This document shows, piece by piece, positions 25,477-34,302 of a stretch of 64,000 nt of DNA. A program made the position numbers and the translations under genes. The number at the start of each line of letters is the position of its first letter. Within the stretch, counting starts at the first letter, position 1. The notes beneath the pieces were generated by a model. The model was not told the DNA's origin and ran no database searches. It was given only the letters and a program-made list of their open reading frames with translations. The DNA is taken from the NCBI RefSeq assembly GCF_015461835.1, contig NZ_JACOPX010000024.1:1-64000 (forward strand), written 5' to 3'. This DNA comes from Pseudomonas neuropathica. Lineage in GTDB: Bacteria; Pseudomonadota; Gammaproteobacteria; Pseudomonadales; Pseudomonadaceae.

Positions 25477-25960
25477 GCGTGTCGCCAATGCCGTACTGTT
25501 CCAGATCGGCTGGCTGACCTGCGTGCTCGGCGGCAACAGTTTGTGGTTGCTGGTCGCGCTGGCGGTGCTGGTGATCCATCTGCGCTGGATCAGCAGTTGG
25601 GCGGCTGAGGGTCGTTTGATGCTCAGCGTGGTGATTGTCGGCACCGCTGTCGACAGTGTGTTGCGTGGTGCCGGGGTGTTCGCGTTTCAGGACCAGTCGC
25701 CGCTAATTCCGTTATGGCTGATGTTGCTCTGGGCATTGTTGGCGACCACCTTGCGCCATTGCCTGGCTTGGAGCGCGCGGCCCTGGTGGCTGGCGAGCTT
25801 ACTCGGCGCTGTCGGCGGCGCGCTGTCGTATTACGCTGGCGGGCGCCTGGCCGGGGTGCAATTTCCCTATGGCGAACTGCCGACACTGATCGGCATCGGC
25901 CTGCTCTGGGCGTTGTTGTTTCCGTTGCTGCATGGGATGGCTCGGCGGCTGGCTCACTGA
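25469..25960 (+). CDS. DUF2878 membrane protein
   Basis: A 163-residue polytopic inner-membrane protein with about five hydrophobic helices, covering most of the chain (for example LWLLVALAVLVIHL and IGLLWALLFPLLHGM). It belongs to the DUF2878 family, found with the CFA-like/DUF1365 cluster. It may help anchor lipid-modifying enzymes, but this is inference. It overlaps the methyltransferase gene by 8 bases. Confidence 0.8.
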   Translation: MLERVANAVLFQIGWLTCVLGGNSLWLLVALAVLVIHLRWISSWAAEGRLMLSVVIVGTAVDSVLRGAGVFAFQDQSPLIPLWLMLLWALLATTLRHCLAWSARPWWLASLLGAVGGALSYYAGGRLAGVQFPYGELPTLIGIGLLWALLFPLLHGMARRLAH

Positions 25961-26012
25961 GCGTCTGTCAGACCTTTCACACGCACAGCAGCGACTGCCT
26001 TACACTGCCGCC

Positions 26013-26318
26013 ATGAAGACCATTCCCCACCAACAAATCACGGAACCGGCGGTCACTTGTTCGACCTGCGCGGCGTGCTGCTGCCAGCTCGAAGTGATGT
26101 TGATCACCGACACCGGCGTGCCAGATCGCTTTATCGATACCGATGAGTGGGGTGGTGAAGTGATGCTGCGTCTGGACGACGGCTGGTGCGCGGCGCTGGA
26201 TCGCGACACGATGATGTGCACGATCTATGAGAAACGCCCGCTGATCTGCCGCGAGTTCGAGATGGGCGCGCCCGAGTGCATTGAAGAGCGCAAAGGCATC
26301 ACGACTGCCTACCGCTGA
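26013..26318 (+). CDS. YkgJ family cysteine cluster protein
   Basis: A 101-residue soluble protein with the YkgJ metal-binding cysteines TCSTCAACCC near the N-terminus, GWCAALD and MMCTIYEKRPLICREFE, a probable zinc or Fe-S binding arrangement. Its function is unknown. It follows DUF2878 after 52 bases with no terminator between, so it may be the last gene of the light-response operon or an independent gene. A REP pair follows the stop codon. Confidence 0.82.
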   Translation: MKTIPHQQITEPAVTCSTCAACCCQLEVMLITDTGVPDRFIDTDEWGGEVMLRLDDGWCAALDRDTMMCTIYEKRPLICREFEMGAPECIEERKGITTAYR

Positions 26319-26325
26319 TTTAAAG

Positions 26326-26410
26326 CAAAAGATCGCAGCCTTCGGCAGCTCCTACAGGAGAAATCATTCCCATGTAGGAGCTGCCGAAGGCTGCGATCTT
26401 TTGATCTTTT
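26326..26410. repeat. REP pair, family B
   Basis: Inverted GTAGGAGCTGCCGAAGGCTGCGATC units between the convergent YkgJ and pagL genes; probably the only transcription barrier there. Confidence 0.9.
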
Positions 26411-26929
26411 TTAGAGCGGCATTGTGTAATGCAGCGAGTAACTTTCTACCCCGTCGTTGTCACTGGCCAGACCGGCGTTGGAATAGTGCGTCGCACGAAT
26501 CCCGACTTCATGTCCGCCATTGAAACGCAGACCAAAACCGAAGCGGTCTTCGAACTGGAAAGAGCCGCCGAGATTGTTGGATTCGTACTTGGTATTGGAG
26601 AACGCCGCGACACCAATCCCCGCCTCCACATACGGTTTGACCGATTGACCGGCAAACTCGTAAACAAATACCGGCGAGAACGACAGACTGTTATTACTGG
26701 AGGTCTTGTCGCCTTCCCAGTAGGTGTAAGCCCCGCTCCAGTAACCGGTCAGACGACCGACGTCACTTTGCAGCCAGCTCTTGTCCCAGTCGAAATTCAT
26801 GCCCAGGCGGTACGTCATGGTCGAGTCGCTGGTAGCCCCCACCGCAAACTCAACACCGGCCGCTTGTGCAGTAAAACTTTGCCCCATCAGTGCGGCCGCA
26901 ATCGCGGCCAAGCAGAATAGTCGCTTCAC
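26411..26929 (-). CDS. pagL: Lipid A 3-O-deacylase
   Basis: Outer-membrane beta-barrel enzyme that removes the 3-position acyl chain of lipid A. The 172-residue product has a signal peptide (cleavage after TAQA, near residue 23). The PagL catalytic residues are in place: His148 and Ser150 in RATHYSNAG and Glu162 in DGVESYSLHY, with the spacing of the P. aeruginosa triad. It starts with GTG at 26929 behind an AAGGAAG site. It is next to the murI end of the hemA operon, as in P. aeruginosa, with its own upstream region. Confidence 0.93.
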   Translation of the reverse strand: MKRLFCLAAIAAALMGQSFTAQAAGVEFAVGATSDSTMTYRLGMNFDWDKSWLQSDVGRLTGYWSGAYTYWEGDKTSSNNSLSFSPVFVYEFAGQSVKPYVEAGIGVAAFSNTKYESNNLGGSFQFEDRFGFGLRFNGGHEVGIRATHYSNAGLASDNDGVESYSLHYTMPL

Positions 26930-27041
26930 GTTGAAACTTCCTTTTCCGGAACGATCGTTTGGTTTTCTAGATAACTCATCGCTATAGAAGCTAGCGCCTG
27001 CTCAGAAGTTCAGCTGAAGTTTTAGTTATTTCACAATTTTT

Positions 27042-27833
27042 TTACAAGCTGAAGTTTTGCACTTCGTCGGCACTCTGGCCCAATAGCGGCAGGATTTTTT
27101 TCAAGTACGCAGGATCGGCGCTGGTCCAGAATCTGACCGCCTGGTTCGGACCGGCCGCGAGCAAATCGCGCTCCGCCAAAAGCCGCTGAAGTTGCCGCGC
27201 TACGGCTGCGCCAGTATCGATCAGGCTGATGTCCGCGGGGATCATCGACTTGAGCATCGGCTTGAGAAAGGGATAGTGGGTGCAGCCCAAAATGATCGTG
27301 TCGCAACCACTGGCCAACAGCGGGTCGACATAGCCTTGCAGCAACTGGCGCAACTCGGCGCTGTGCAAATCGCCGCTTTCAATCAGCTCGACCAGACCGG
27401 GACATGGCTGAGTAATCACGCGCACGTCGGTGGCAAAGCGATCAAGCAGTGCGGCGAACTTGGCGCTCTGCAATGTGCCGGTGGTGGCGAGCACGCCGAC
27501 CACTCCGCTGCGGGTCGCGGCAGCGGCAGGTTTGACCGCAGGCTCCATGCCAACAAGCGGCCAGTCAGGGAAATCACGGCGTAGATCGGCGACACCCGCG
27601 ACCGTCGCGGTGTTGCACGCGATGACCAACGCCTTGGCACCCTGCTCACGGAAAAAACCGGCCATCACGCTGCAGCGCTGACGGATGAATTCCGGAGTTT
27701 TCTCACCGTAGGGAATGTGCCCGCAATCGGCGACATAGAGCAACGTTTCATTGGGCAGCAAACGCTGGATTTCCGCCAGCACCGACAAGCCGCCGACACC
27801 GGAGTCGAACACGCCGATCGGCGCTTCACGCAT
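27042..27833 (-). CDS. murI: Glutamate racemase
   Basis: Converts L- to D-glutamate for peptidoglycan synthesis. The 263-residue enzyme has the N-terminal IGVFDSGVGGLSVL, the first catalytic Cys in VIACNTATVAG and the second in ILGCTHYPFLKP. The ATG at 27833 gives the canonical start MREAPIGVFDSG and overlaps the moeB stop by 8 bases; the longer frame to 27905 is rejected. It is the last gene of the hemA-prfA-prmC-moeB-murI transcript. Confidence 0.95.
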   Translation of the reverse strand: MREAPIGVFDSGVGGLSVLAEIQRLLPNETLLYVADCGHIPYGEKTPEFIRQRCSVMAGFFREQGAKALVIACNTATVAGVADLRRDFPDWPLVGMEPAVKPAAAATRSGVVGVLATTGTLQSAKFAALLDRFATDVRVITQPCPGLVELIESGDLHSAELRQLLQGYVDPLLASGCDTIILGCTHYPFLKPMLKSMIPADISLIDTGAAVARQLQRLLAERDLLAAGPNQAVRFWTSADPAYLKKILPLLGQSADEVQNFSL

Positions 27834-28581
27834 GGCGCGGACCACAGACGCTGCAGCCTGGATCACGCTTGACCCGCAACTCACGGAAACGCGAACCGAG
27901 GGCATCGATCAACAGCAAACGGCCCACCAGCGGCTCACCGAAACCGACCAAGACCTTCAAGGCTTCCAGTGCTTGCAAGCTGCCGACCAGACCGACCAGC
28001 GGCCCGACCACACCGGCTTCGCTGCAAGTCAGTTCGGCTTCGCTGCCGTGCCCGTATAAACAGTGGTAACACGGACTCTCGGCACGACGAGGGTCGAACA
28101 CCGACAACTGCCCTTCCAGCCGAATCGCCGCGCCGCTGACCAAAGGTTTGCACGCCGCCACACACGCAGCATTGACCGCTTCGCGGGTGGAAAAATTATC
28201 GGAACAGTCGAGCACCAGATCCACCGCCGCCATGGCAGCCGCGAGAGAATCCTCGTCCAGCGCCTGACGATGAGCGATCAATTGAATCTCGGGATTGATC
28301 GCGCCCAGACGCTTGAGCGCCGAGTCGACCTTGCTCATGCCGACGCTGTCGGTGTCATGAATGATCTGGCGTTGCAGGTTGGTCAGGTCGACCGTATCGA
28401 AATCCGCCAGATGCAATTCACCGACACCCGCCGCCGCCAGATACAACGCCACCGGAGCGCCGAGACCGCCGAGGCCGACGATCAGTACGCGACTGTCCTT
28501 GAGCTTCAATTGCCCGTCGATGTCGATGTGTTGCAGCAGAATCTGCCGGCTATAGCGCAGCAATTCCTGATCATTCAGCAC
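27826..28581 (-). CDS. moeB: Molybdopterin-synthase adenylyltransferase (ThiF/MoeB family)
   Basis: E1-like enzyme that adenylates the C-terminus of MoaD (or a related sulfur carrier) for molybdopterin synthesis. The 251 residues match MoeB. The ATP-binding VLIVGLGGLGAPVALYLAAAG, the arginine segment LTNLQRQIIHDT, LDCSDNFSTR, and zinc cysteines CYHC and the C-terminal CSVCGPRHA are visible. It starts with GTG overlapping the prmC stop and ends inside the murI start, so translation is coupled. A ThiF-like role cannot be excluded. Confidence 0.92.
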   Translation of the reverse strand: MLNDQELLRYSRQILLQHIDIDGQLKLKDSRVLIVGLGGLGAPVALYLAAAGVGELHLADFDTVDLTNLQRQIIHDTDSVGMSKVDSALKRLGAINPEIQLIAHRQALDEDSLAAAMAAVDLVLDCSDNFSTREAVNAACVAACKPLVSGAAIRLEGQLSVFDPRRAESPCYHCLYGHGSEAELTCSEAGVVGPLVGLVGSLQALEALKVLVGFGEPLVGRLLLIDALGSRFRELRVKRDPGCSVCGPRHA

Positions 28582-29405
28582 GGCAGGCGCCCCAGACTGA
28601 TGCGTTGATGACCGCCCAGATCGGTGCGGCTGTGGACTTCTTCAAAACCGCGCGTGAGCAGCAGATCGCGCACGGCTTCGGCTTGATCATAGCCGTGTTC
28701 AAGCATCAGCCAGCCAGCGGCCTCCAGATGTTCCGGGGCCTGCGCAACGATCAAACGCAGATCATCGAGTCCATCCTCACCGGCGACCAATGCACTGGTC
28801 GGCTCGAAGCGCACATCGCCTTCGACCAGATGCGGATCGGCCGCGGCAATGTATGGCGGGTTACTGATGATCAATTGAAAACGCTGGCCCTCCAGCGCAC
28901 TGAACCAGTGGCTGCTCAACACGGTGGCGTTGTTCAAATGCAGACGCTGACGATTGCGTTCGGCAAGTGCGACAGCTTCCAGCACACGATCCACGGCAGT
29001 GACTTTCCACGCTGGGCGTTCGCTGGCCAAGGCCAACGCAATTGCGCCACTGCCAGTGCCGAGGTCGAGCACTTTGGCCGGCGTCGCGGGGAGCAACTCC
29101 AGCGCCGCTTCCACCAGCAATTCAGTGTCAGGACGCGGGATCAGCGTGTGCGGCGCGACTTCAAGATCGAGTTTCCAGAAGCCTTGCTGCCCGAGAATAT
29201 AAGCCACCGGCTCACCGCTACGGCGGCGTTGCAAGTATTCGGCAAAAGTCAGTGCTGCTTCACTCGGCACGATGCGCTCGGGCCAGGTGTGCAGAAAACT
29301 GCGCGATTTGCCCAGTGCAGCGGCAAGGAGCAACTCGGCATCCAGACGCGCAGTCGGTGAATCCGGCAATTCAGCGGCACGCAACAGGCTGGCAATGATG
29401 GTCAT
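28575..29405 (-). CDS. prmC: Peptide chain release factor N5-glutamine methyltransferase
   Basis: Methylates the Gln of the GGQ motif in release factors RF1 and RF2. The 276-residue enzyme has an N-terminal helical domain, the SAM-binding VLDLGTGSGAIALALASE, and the catalytic NPPYIAA motif. It starts immediately after the prfA stop codon, so substrate and modifying enzyme are co-translated. It overlaps the moeB GTG start by 7 bases. Confidence 0.96.
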   Translation of the reverse strand: MTIIASLLRAAELPDSPTARLDAELLLAAALGKSRSFLHTWPERIVPSEAALTFAEYLQRRRSGEPVAYILGQQGFWKLDLEVAPHTLIPRPDTELLVEAALELLPATPAKVLDLGTGSGAIALALASERPAWKVTAVDRVLEAVALAERNRQRLHLNNATVLSSHWFSALEGQRFQLIISNPPYIAAADPHLVEGDVRFEPTSALVAGEDGLDDLRLIVAQAPEHLEAAGWLMLEHGYDQAEAVRDLLLTRGFEEVHSRTDLGGHQRISLGRLPC

Positions 29406-30488
29406 TTATTCACCTATCGCTGCGAGTTGGTCAGCCTGGTATTCGGCCAGCAATGGCTCGATCACCGCTTCAACGCCACCGGCAAGAATCTCGTCAAGGG
29501 AGTACAGGGTCAGGTTGACGCGATGGTCGGTGACCCGGCCCTGAGCAAAGTTGTAGGTGCGAATTCGCTCGGAACGGTCGCCCGAACCAACCAGCAATTT
29601 ACGCTCGCTGGCGATCGCGTTGGCCGCCGCTGCGGTTTGCTGATCGTTGAGTTTGGCCGACAGCCAGGCCATCGCCCGAGCGCGGTTCTTGTGCTGGGAA
29701 CGTTCTTCCTGACACTCGACGACGGTGCCGGTCGGTATGTGCGTGATGCGGATCGCCGAGTCGGTGGTGTTGACGTGCTGACCACCGGCCCCGGAGGAAC
29801 GGAACGTGTCGACGCGCAAATCCGCCGGGTTGATCTCGATGGCTTCGCGCTCGTCCGGCTCGGGCAATACCGCCACGGTGCAGGCCGAGGTGTGGATACG
29901 GCCCTGGGATTCGGTAGCAGGCACGCGCTGTACGCGGTGCGCACCGGATTCGAATTTCAGCTTGCCGTAAACGTTGTCGCCTTCGATGCGGGCGATGACT
30001 TCTTTATAGCCACCGTGTTCGCCTTCGTTTTCCGACAGGATCTCGACACGCCAGCCGCGACGCTCGGCGTAACGCGAGTACATGCGGAACAGGTCGCCGG
30101 AGAAGATCGCCGCCTCGTCGCCACCGGTGCCGGCACGGATTTCGAGAAAGACGTTACGGCCGTCATTGGGATCCTTGGGCAGCAACATGCGTTGCAGGTC
30201 GGCTTCCAGGGTTATCAGCAATTCCTTGGCTTCGCGGACTTCTTCCACGGCCATTTCACGCATGTCCGGGTCGCTGTCCTTGAGCAGCGCCTGCGCGCCT
30301 TCAAGATCGCTTTGTACGCTGAGCAGCTTTTTATAGCCTTGAACCACCGGCTCGAGTTCAGCGTATTCCTTGGAATAAGCGCGGAATTTGGCCTGATCGG
30401 CAATGACTTCGCCGTCGCCGAGCAGCGCGGTCAGTTCCTCGAAACGGTCCTGGAGGATGTCCAGCTTATTGAGCAGTGACGCTTTCAT
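29406..30488 (-). CDS. prfA: Peptide chain release factor 1
   Basis: RF1, which terminates translation at UAA and UAG. The 360-residue length is canonical. The codon-recognition PAT tripeptide is in RVPATESQGR, and the peptidyl-hydrolysis GGQ in SSGAGGQHVNTTDSA. The start overlaps the hemA stop codon by four bases. Second gene of the hemA operon, as in many gammaproteobacteria. Confidence 0.97.
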   Translation of the reverse strand: MKASLLNKLDILQDRFEELTALLGDGEVIADQAKFRAYSKEYAELEPVVQGYKKLLSVQSDLEGAQALLKDSDPDMREMAVEEVREAKELLITLEADLQRMLLPKDPNDGRNVFLEIRAGTGGDEAAIFSGDLFRMYSRYAERRGWRVEILSENEGEHGGYKEVIARIEGDNVYGKLKFESGAHRVQRVPATESQGRIHTSACTVAVLPEPDEREAIEINPADLRVDTFRSSGAGGQHVNTTDSAIRITHIPTGTVVECQEERSQHKNRARAMAWLSAKLNDQQTAAAANAIASERKLLVGSGDRSERIRTYNFAQGRVTDHRVNLTLYSLDEILAGGVEAVIEPLLAEYQADQLAAIGE

Positions 30489-31771
30489 TGCGGTTTTTTA
30501 TCCGAAAAGCTATCCGGTGAGCCCTCGAGGGCAAAGAGTTCCTGGGCCATGGCCAGCGCATCGAGGCGGCCTTCGGCAGAAAGCTTTTTCAGTTGCACAC
30601 TGGGCGCATGCAACAGTTTATTGGTCAGGCCACGGGCCAGTTGCCCGAGCACGTCTTCGGCGTTGCCGCCATTGGCCAGCAGGCGCAGGGCTTTTTGCAG
30701 CTCCTCGTCGCGCAGGCGTTCGCTCTGTTGACGATAGGCCTTGAGCACATCGACCGCCGCCAGCTCACGCAGGCGCACCATGAAATCGTCAGCGCCGACC
30801 GAGACCATCTCTTCGGCGGCTTGTGCTGCGCCTTGGCGGCTCTTGAGGTTTTCGGCGACCACTTCGTGGAGATCGTCAACGCTGTAGAGGTAAACGTCGT
30901 CCAACTCGCCGACTTCCGGCTCGATATCCCGGGGAACGGCGATGTCGACCATAAAGATCGGTTTGTGCTTGCGCAGTTTCAATGCGCTTTCCACCGCGCC
31001 CTTGCCAAGAATCGGCAACTGACTGGCGGTTGAACTGATGACGATATCGCTGCGCACCAGTTCGGCCGGGATGTCCGAGAGCAACACCGCGTGAGCACCG
31101 AACTGCTCGGCCAGCAGGCTGGCACGTTCCAGTGTGCGGTTAGCGACGACGATGCGCTTGACCCCCAGCTCGTGCAAATGGCGGGCGACCAAAGTGATGG
31201 TCTCGCCGGCGCCGATCAACAGAGCCTGACTGCGCTGCAAATCACTGAAAATCTGCTTGGCCAGGCTGACGGCGGCAAACGCCACCGATACCGGGTTTTC
31301 ACCGATGGCGGTGTCGGTGCGCACCTGTTTGGCGGCATTGAAGGTTGCCTGAAACAGTCGCCCCAGCAACGGCCCGATGGTGCCGGCCTCGCGGGCCACG
31401 GCGTAGGCCGATTTCATCTGGCCAAGAATCTGCGGCTCGCCCAGCACCAGCGAGTCGAGCCCGGAGGCGACGCGCATCATGTGACGAACTGCCGCATCAT
31501 CTTCATGCACATAAGCACTCGCGCGCAGCTCATCGAGGCTTAAATGGTGATAGTCGGCCAGCCAGCGCAGCACGATATCGGCAGAAAGCTGATCCTGTTC
31601 TATATAAAGCTCACTGCGATTGCAGGTCGAGAGGATCGCAGCTTCGCGGCTGTCGGTGAGTCGGCAGAGCTGCTGCAAGGCCTCAACAAGCTGCTCAGGC
31701 GTAAAGGCCACGCGCTCGCGGACGTCTACTGAAGCAGTCTTGTGGTTGATACCGAGTGCAAGGAAGGCCAT
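30485..31771 (-). CDS. hemA: Glutamyl-tRNA reductase
   Basis: First committed enzyme of the C5 pathway to 5-aminolevulinate and haem, reducing glutamyl-tRNA to glutamate-1-semialdehyde. The 428-residue product begins MAFLALGINHKTASVDVRE, has the catalytic Cys in STCNRSELY, the GLDSLVLGEPQILGQ segment and an NADPH-binding region with LLIGAGETITLVARHL. It leads the hemA-prfA-prmC-moeB-murI transcript and is divergent from the TPR lipoprotein gene. Confidence 0.97.
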   Translation of the reverse strand: MAFLALGINHKTASVDVRERVAFTPEQLVEALQQLCRLTDSREAAILSTCNRSELYIEQDQLSADIVLRWLADYHHLSLDELRASAYVHEDDAAVRHMMRVASGLDSLVLGEPQILGQMKSAYAVAREAGTIGPLLGRLFQATFNAAKQVRTDTAIGENPVSVAFAAVSLAKQIFSDLQRSQALLIGAGETITLVARHLHELGVKRIVVANRTLERASLLAEQFGAHAVLLSDIPAELVRSDIVISSTASQLPILGKGAVESALKLRKHKPIFMVDIAVPRDIEPEVGELDDVYLYSVDDLHEVVAENLKSRQGAAQAAEEMVSVGADDFMVRLRELAAVDVLKAYRQQSERLRDEELQKALRLLANGGNAEDVLGQLARGLTNKLLHAPSVQLKKLSAEGRLDALAMAQELFALEGSPDSFSDKKPQ

Positions 31772-31865
31772 TCAAGGTCGCTGATGGTGACGTGAAGCCG
31801 GCAATTGTCCACCTTCGAAAGATTCAGAACAACTACCGCTGACTATTGTCCCAATCGTCAGCCCC

Positions 31866-31871
31866 TATAAT
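31866..31871 (+). promoter_or_regulatory. Consensus -10 box TATAAT for the TPR-lolB-ispE transcript
   Basis: A perfect TATAAT lies 82 bases before the TPR gene start, in the region divergent from hemA. No -35 with ideal spacing is evident. Confidence 0.4.
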
Positions 31872-31953
31872 GGGCACAATTGAGACTCGGTTATGTTTGG
31901 CCGAAGGCTTGTGTCATGATGATCCGACCGCAGGTTAGTCGTCCTCTTCCTAT

Positions 31954-33678
31954 ATGAATAGATCTTCCGCGTTGCTCCTCGCTTTTGTCTTCCTCAGCGG
32001 CTGCCAGGCCTTGGCGCCCGTTTCGCCGGACGGTACGCCGTCGGTCGAAGACACCACGCCCGCGCCTGAAAAGCCCAAGGTTTACAGCTCGTTCAGCGAG
32101 GAAACCGTTTTCAGCCTGTTGAGCGCCGAACTCGCCGGCCAGCGCAATCGTTTCGATATTGCCCTGGATAACTACGTGACCCAGGCCATCAACACCCAGG
32201 ATCCGGGTGTCTCCGAGCGTGCGTTCCGTATCGCCGAATATCTGGGCGCCGATCAACCGGCCCTCGATACCGCGCTGATCTGGGCGAAAAACGCCCCGGA
32301 CGACCTCGAAGCGCAACGCGCCGCCGCCGTGCAACTGGCGCGCGCCGGGCGTTATGACGACTCGATGGTCTATATGGAGAAAGTCCTGCAGGGCAAGGGC
32401 GATACCCATTTCGATTTCCTCGCGCTGTCGGCCGCCGATACCGATCAGGAAACCCGTAACGGCCTGATGAAAAGTTTCGACCGTTTGTTGCAGCGCCATC
32501 CGAACAACAGCCAGCTGATTTTCGGCAAGGCCCTGCTCCTGCAACAGGACGGTGACAACAAAGCCGCTTTGGCATTGCTCGAAGACCACCCGCCGGAAGA
32601 AGGCGAGATCGCGCCGATTCTGCTGCGCGCGCGCCTGCTGCAATTGCTGAACCGTGGCGACGAAGCGCTGCCCCTGCTGCAAAAAAGCATCAAGAAGTAC
32701 CCGGACGACAAGCGCCTGCGCCTGACTTACGCGCGCATGCTGGTTGAGCAGGACCGCATGGACGACGCCAAGGCCGAGTTCTCCAGCCTGGTTCAGCAAT
32801 ACCCGGAAGACGACGAACTGCGTTACTCGCTGGCTCTGGTCTGCCTGGAAGCCAAGGCTTGGGACGAGGCCAAGGGTTATCTGGAAGATTTGATCGCCCG
32901 CGAAAGTCACGTCGATTCGGCGCACCTGAACCTCGGTCGCATCGCTGAAGAGCGCAACGACCCGCAAGGCGCCCTTATCGAATACGCCCAGGTTGGCCCG
33001 GGCAATGATTATCTGCCGGCGCAATTGCGTCAGGCCGATATCCTGATGAACAACGGCAAGACCGCTGAAGCGCAAAGCAAACTCGCCGCCCAGCGCGACG
33101 AGCAACCGGATTACGCGATTCAGCTCTATCTGATCGAATCGGAAACCCTGTCGGCCAACAAACAGGACGACAAGGCCTGGAAAGTCTTGCAACACGCCTT
33201 GCAGCAATACCCAGACGACCTGAATCTGCTCTACACCCGGGCGATGCTCGCGGAAAAACGCAATGACCTGGCGCAGATGGAAAAAGACCTGCGCCTGATC
33301 ATCAAGCGCGATCCGGACAACGCCATGGCGCTCAACGCTTTGGGCTACACCCTGTCCGACCGCACCACTCGCTACGCTGAAGCGAAAGCGCTGATCGAGC
33401 AGGCGCACCAGATCAACCCGGAAGACCCGGCCGTACTCGACAGCCTCGGCTGGGTGAATTACCGCATGGGCAATCTGGACGACGCCGAGAAGTATCTGCG
33501 TCAGGCGCTGGAGCGTTTCCCTGATCACGAAGTCGCCGCGCACCTCGGTGAAGTCTTGTGGACCAAGGGCAACCAGCGTGAAGCCAAACAAATCTGGGGC
33601 AAATTCCTCAAGGATCAGCCCGACAGCACCATTCTGCGCAGCACCATCAAGCGCCTGACCGGATCCGAGACTCTTTAA
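31954..33678 (+). CDS. Tetratricopeptide repeat lipoprotein
   Basis: A 574-residue predicted outer-membrane lipoprotein. The signal MNRSSALLLAFVFLSGCQ ends in a lipobox, and the rest is an array of TPR-type helical repeats from about residue 90 onward. Well-formed units include GYTLSDRTTRYAEAKALIEQ and LGWVNYRMGNLDDAEKYLRQ near the C-terminus. TPR arrays bind partner proteins; the partner is unknown. Only 3 bases separate it from lolB, suggesting a role in the lipoprotein or outer-membrane pathway. Confidence 0.9.
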   Translation: MNRSSALLLAFVFLSGCQALAPVSPDGTPSVEDTTPAPEKPKVYSSFSEETVFSLLSAELAGQRNRFDIALDNYVTQAINTQDPGVSERAFRIAEYLGADQPALDTALIWAKNAPDDLEAQRAAAVQLARAGRYDDSMVYMEKVLQGKGDTHFDFLALSAADTDQETRNGLMKSFDRLLQRHPNNSQLIFGKALLLQQDGDNKAALALLEDHPPEEGEIAPILLRARLLQLLNRGDEALPLLQKSIKKYPDDKRLRLTYARMLVEQDRMDDAKAEFSSLVQQYPEDDELRYSLALVCLEAKAWDEAKGYLEDLIARESHVDSAHLNLGRIAEERNDPQGALIEYAQVGPGNDYLPAQLRQADILMNNGKTAEAQSKLAAQRDEQPDYAIQLYLIESETLSANKQDDKAWKVLQHALQQYPDDLNLLYTRAMLAEKRNDLAQMEKDLRLIIKRDPDNAMALNALGYTLSDRTTRYAEAKALIEQAHQINPEDPAVLDSLGWVNYRMGNLDDAEKYLRQALERFPDHEVAAHLGEVLWTKGNQREAKQIWGKFLKDQPDSTILRSTIKRLTGSETL

Positions 33679-33681
33679 CCC

Positions 33682-34299
33682 ATGTTTTTGCGCCACGTTA
33701 TTGTTTTCAGCTTCATCGCCCTGCTCGCCGGCTGCTCGGGTTTTGGTACCCGCGAATCGGTCGAGGGCCACGGCAGTCCGGCTCAATGGGCCGCTAACAA
33801 ACAACAGCTGACCGGCCTTGATGGCTGGCAGATCGACGGCAAGATTGGCATCCGCGCACCGAAAGATTCCGGTAGCGGCACGCTGTTCTGGCTGCAACGT
33901 CAGGATTACTACGACATTCGTTTGTCCGGCCCGCTGGGTCGTGGCGCCGCACGCCTGACCGGGCGTCCGGGCAAAGTGTCGCTGGAAGTCGCCAATCAGG
34001 GGCGCTACGAATCGCAGTCCCCGGAAGCCCTGCTCGAAGAACAGCTCGGCTGGAAACTGCCGGTGTCGAATCTGGCCTGGTGGGTGCGTGGCCTGCCCGC
34101 TCCAGACAGCAAAAGTCGCCTGAACCTGGACGCCGACAGCCGTCTGGCCAACCTGGAACAGGATGGCTGGAAAGTCGAATACACCGCCTACACCGAACAA
34201 AACGGTTACTGGTTGCCCGAGCGCATCAAACTGCACGGCACTGACCTCGACGTGACGCTGGTGATCAAGACCTGGCAACCGCGCAAGTTGGGGCAGTAA
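33682..34299 (+). CDS. lolB: Outer-membrane lipoprotein receptor LolB
   Basis: Accepts lipoproteins from LolA and inserts them in the inner leaflet of the outer membrane. The 205-residue precursor has signal FIALLAGCSGF with lipobox Cys, then a LolB-type beta-barrel half with GWQIDGKIGIRAPKDSGSG and LSGPLGRGAARLTG. It lies between the TPR lipoprotein and ispE with 3-base gaps, the usual lolB-ispE-tRNA-prs order of gammaproteobacteria. Confidence 0.95.
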   Translation: MFLRHVIVFSFIALLAGCSGFGTRESVEGHGSPAQWAANKQQLTGLDGWQIDGKIGIRAPKDSGSGTLFWLQRQDYYDIRLSGPLGRGAARLTGRPGKVSLEVANQGRYESQSPEALLEEQLGWKLPVSNLAWWVRGLPAPDSKSRLNLDADSRLANLEQDGWKVEYTAYTEQNGYWLPERIKLHGTDLDVTLVIKTWQPRKLGQ

Positions 34300-34302
34300 C
34301 CC

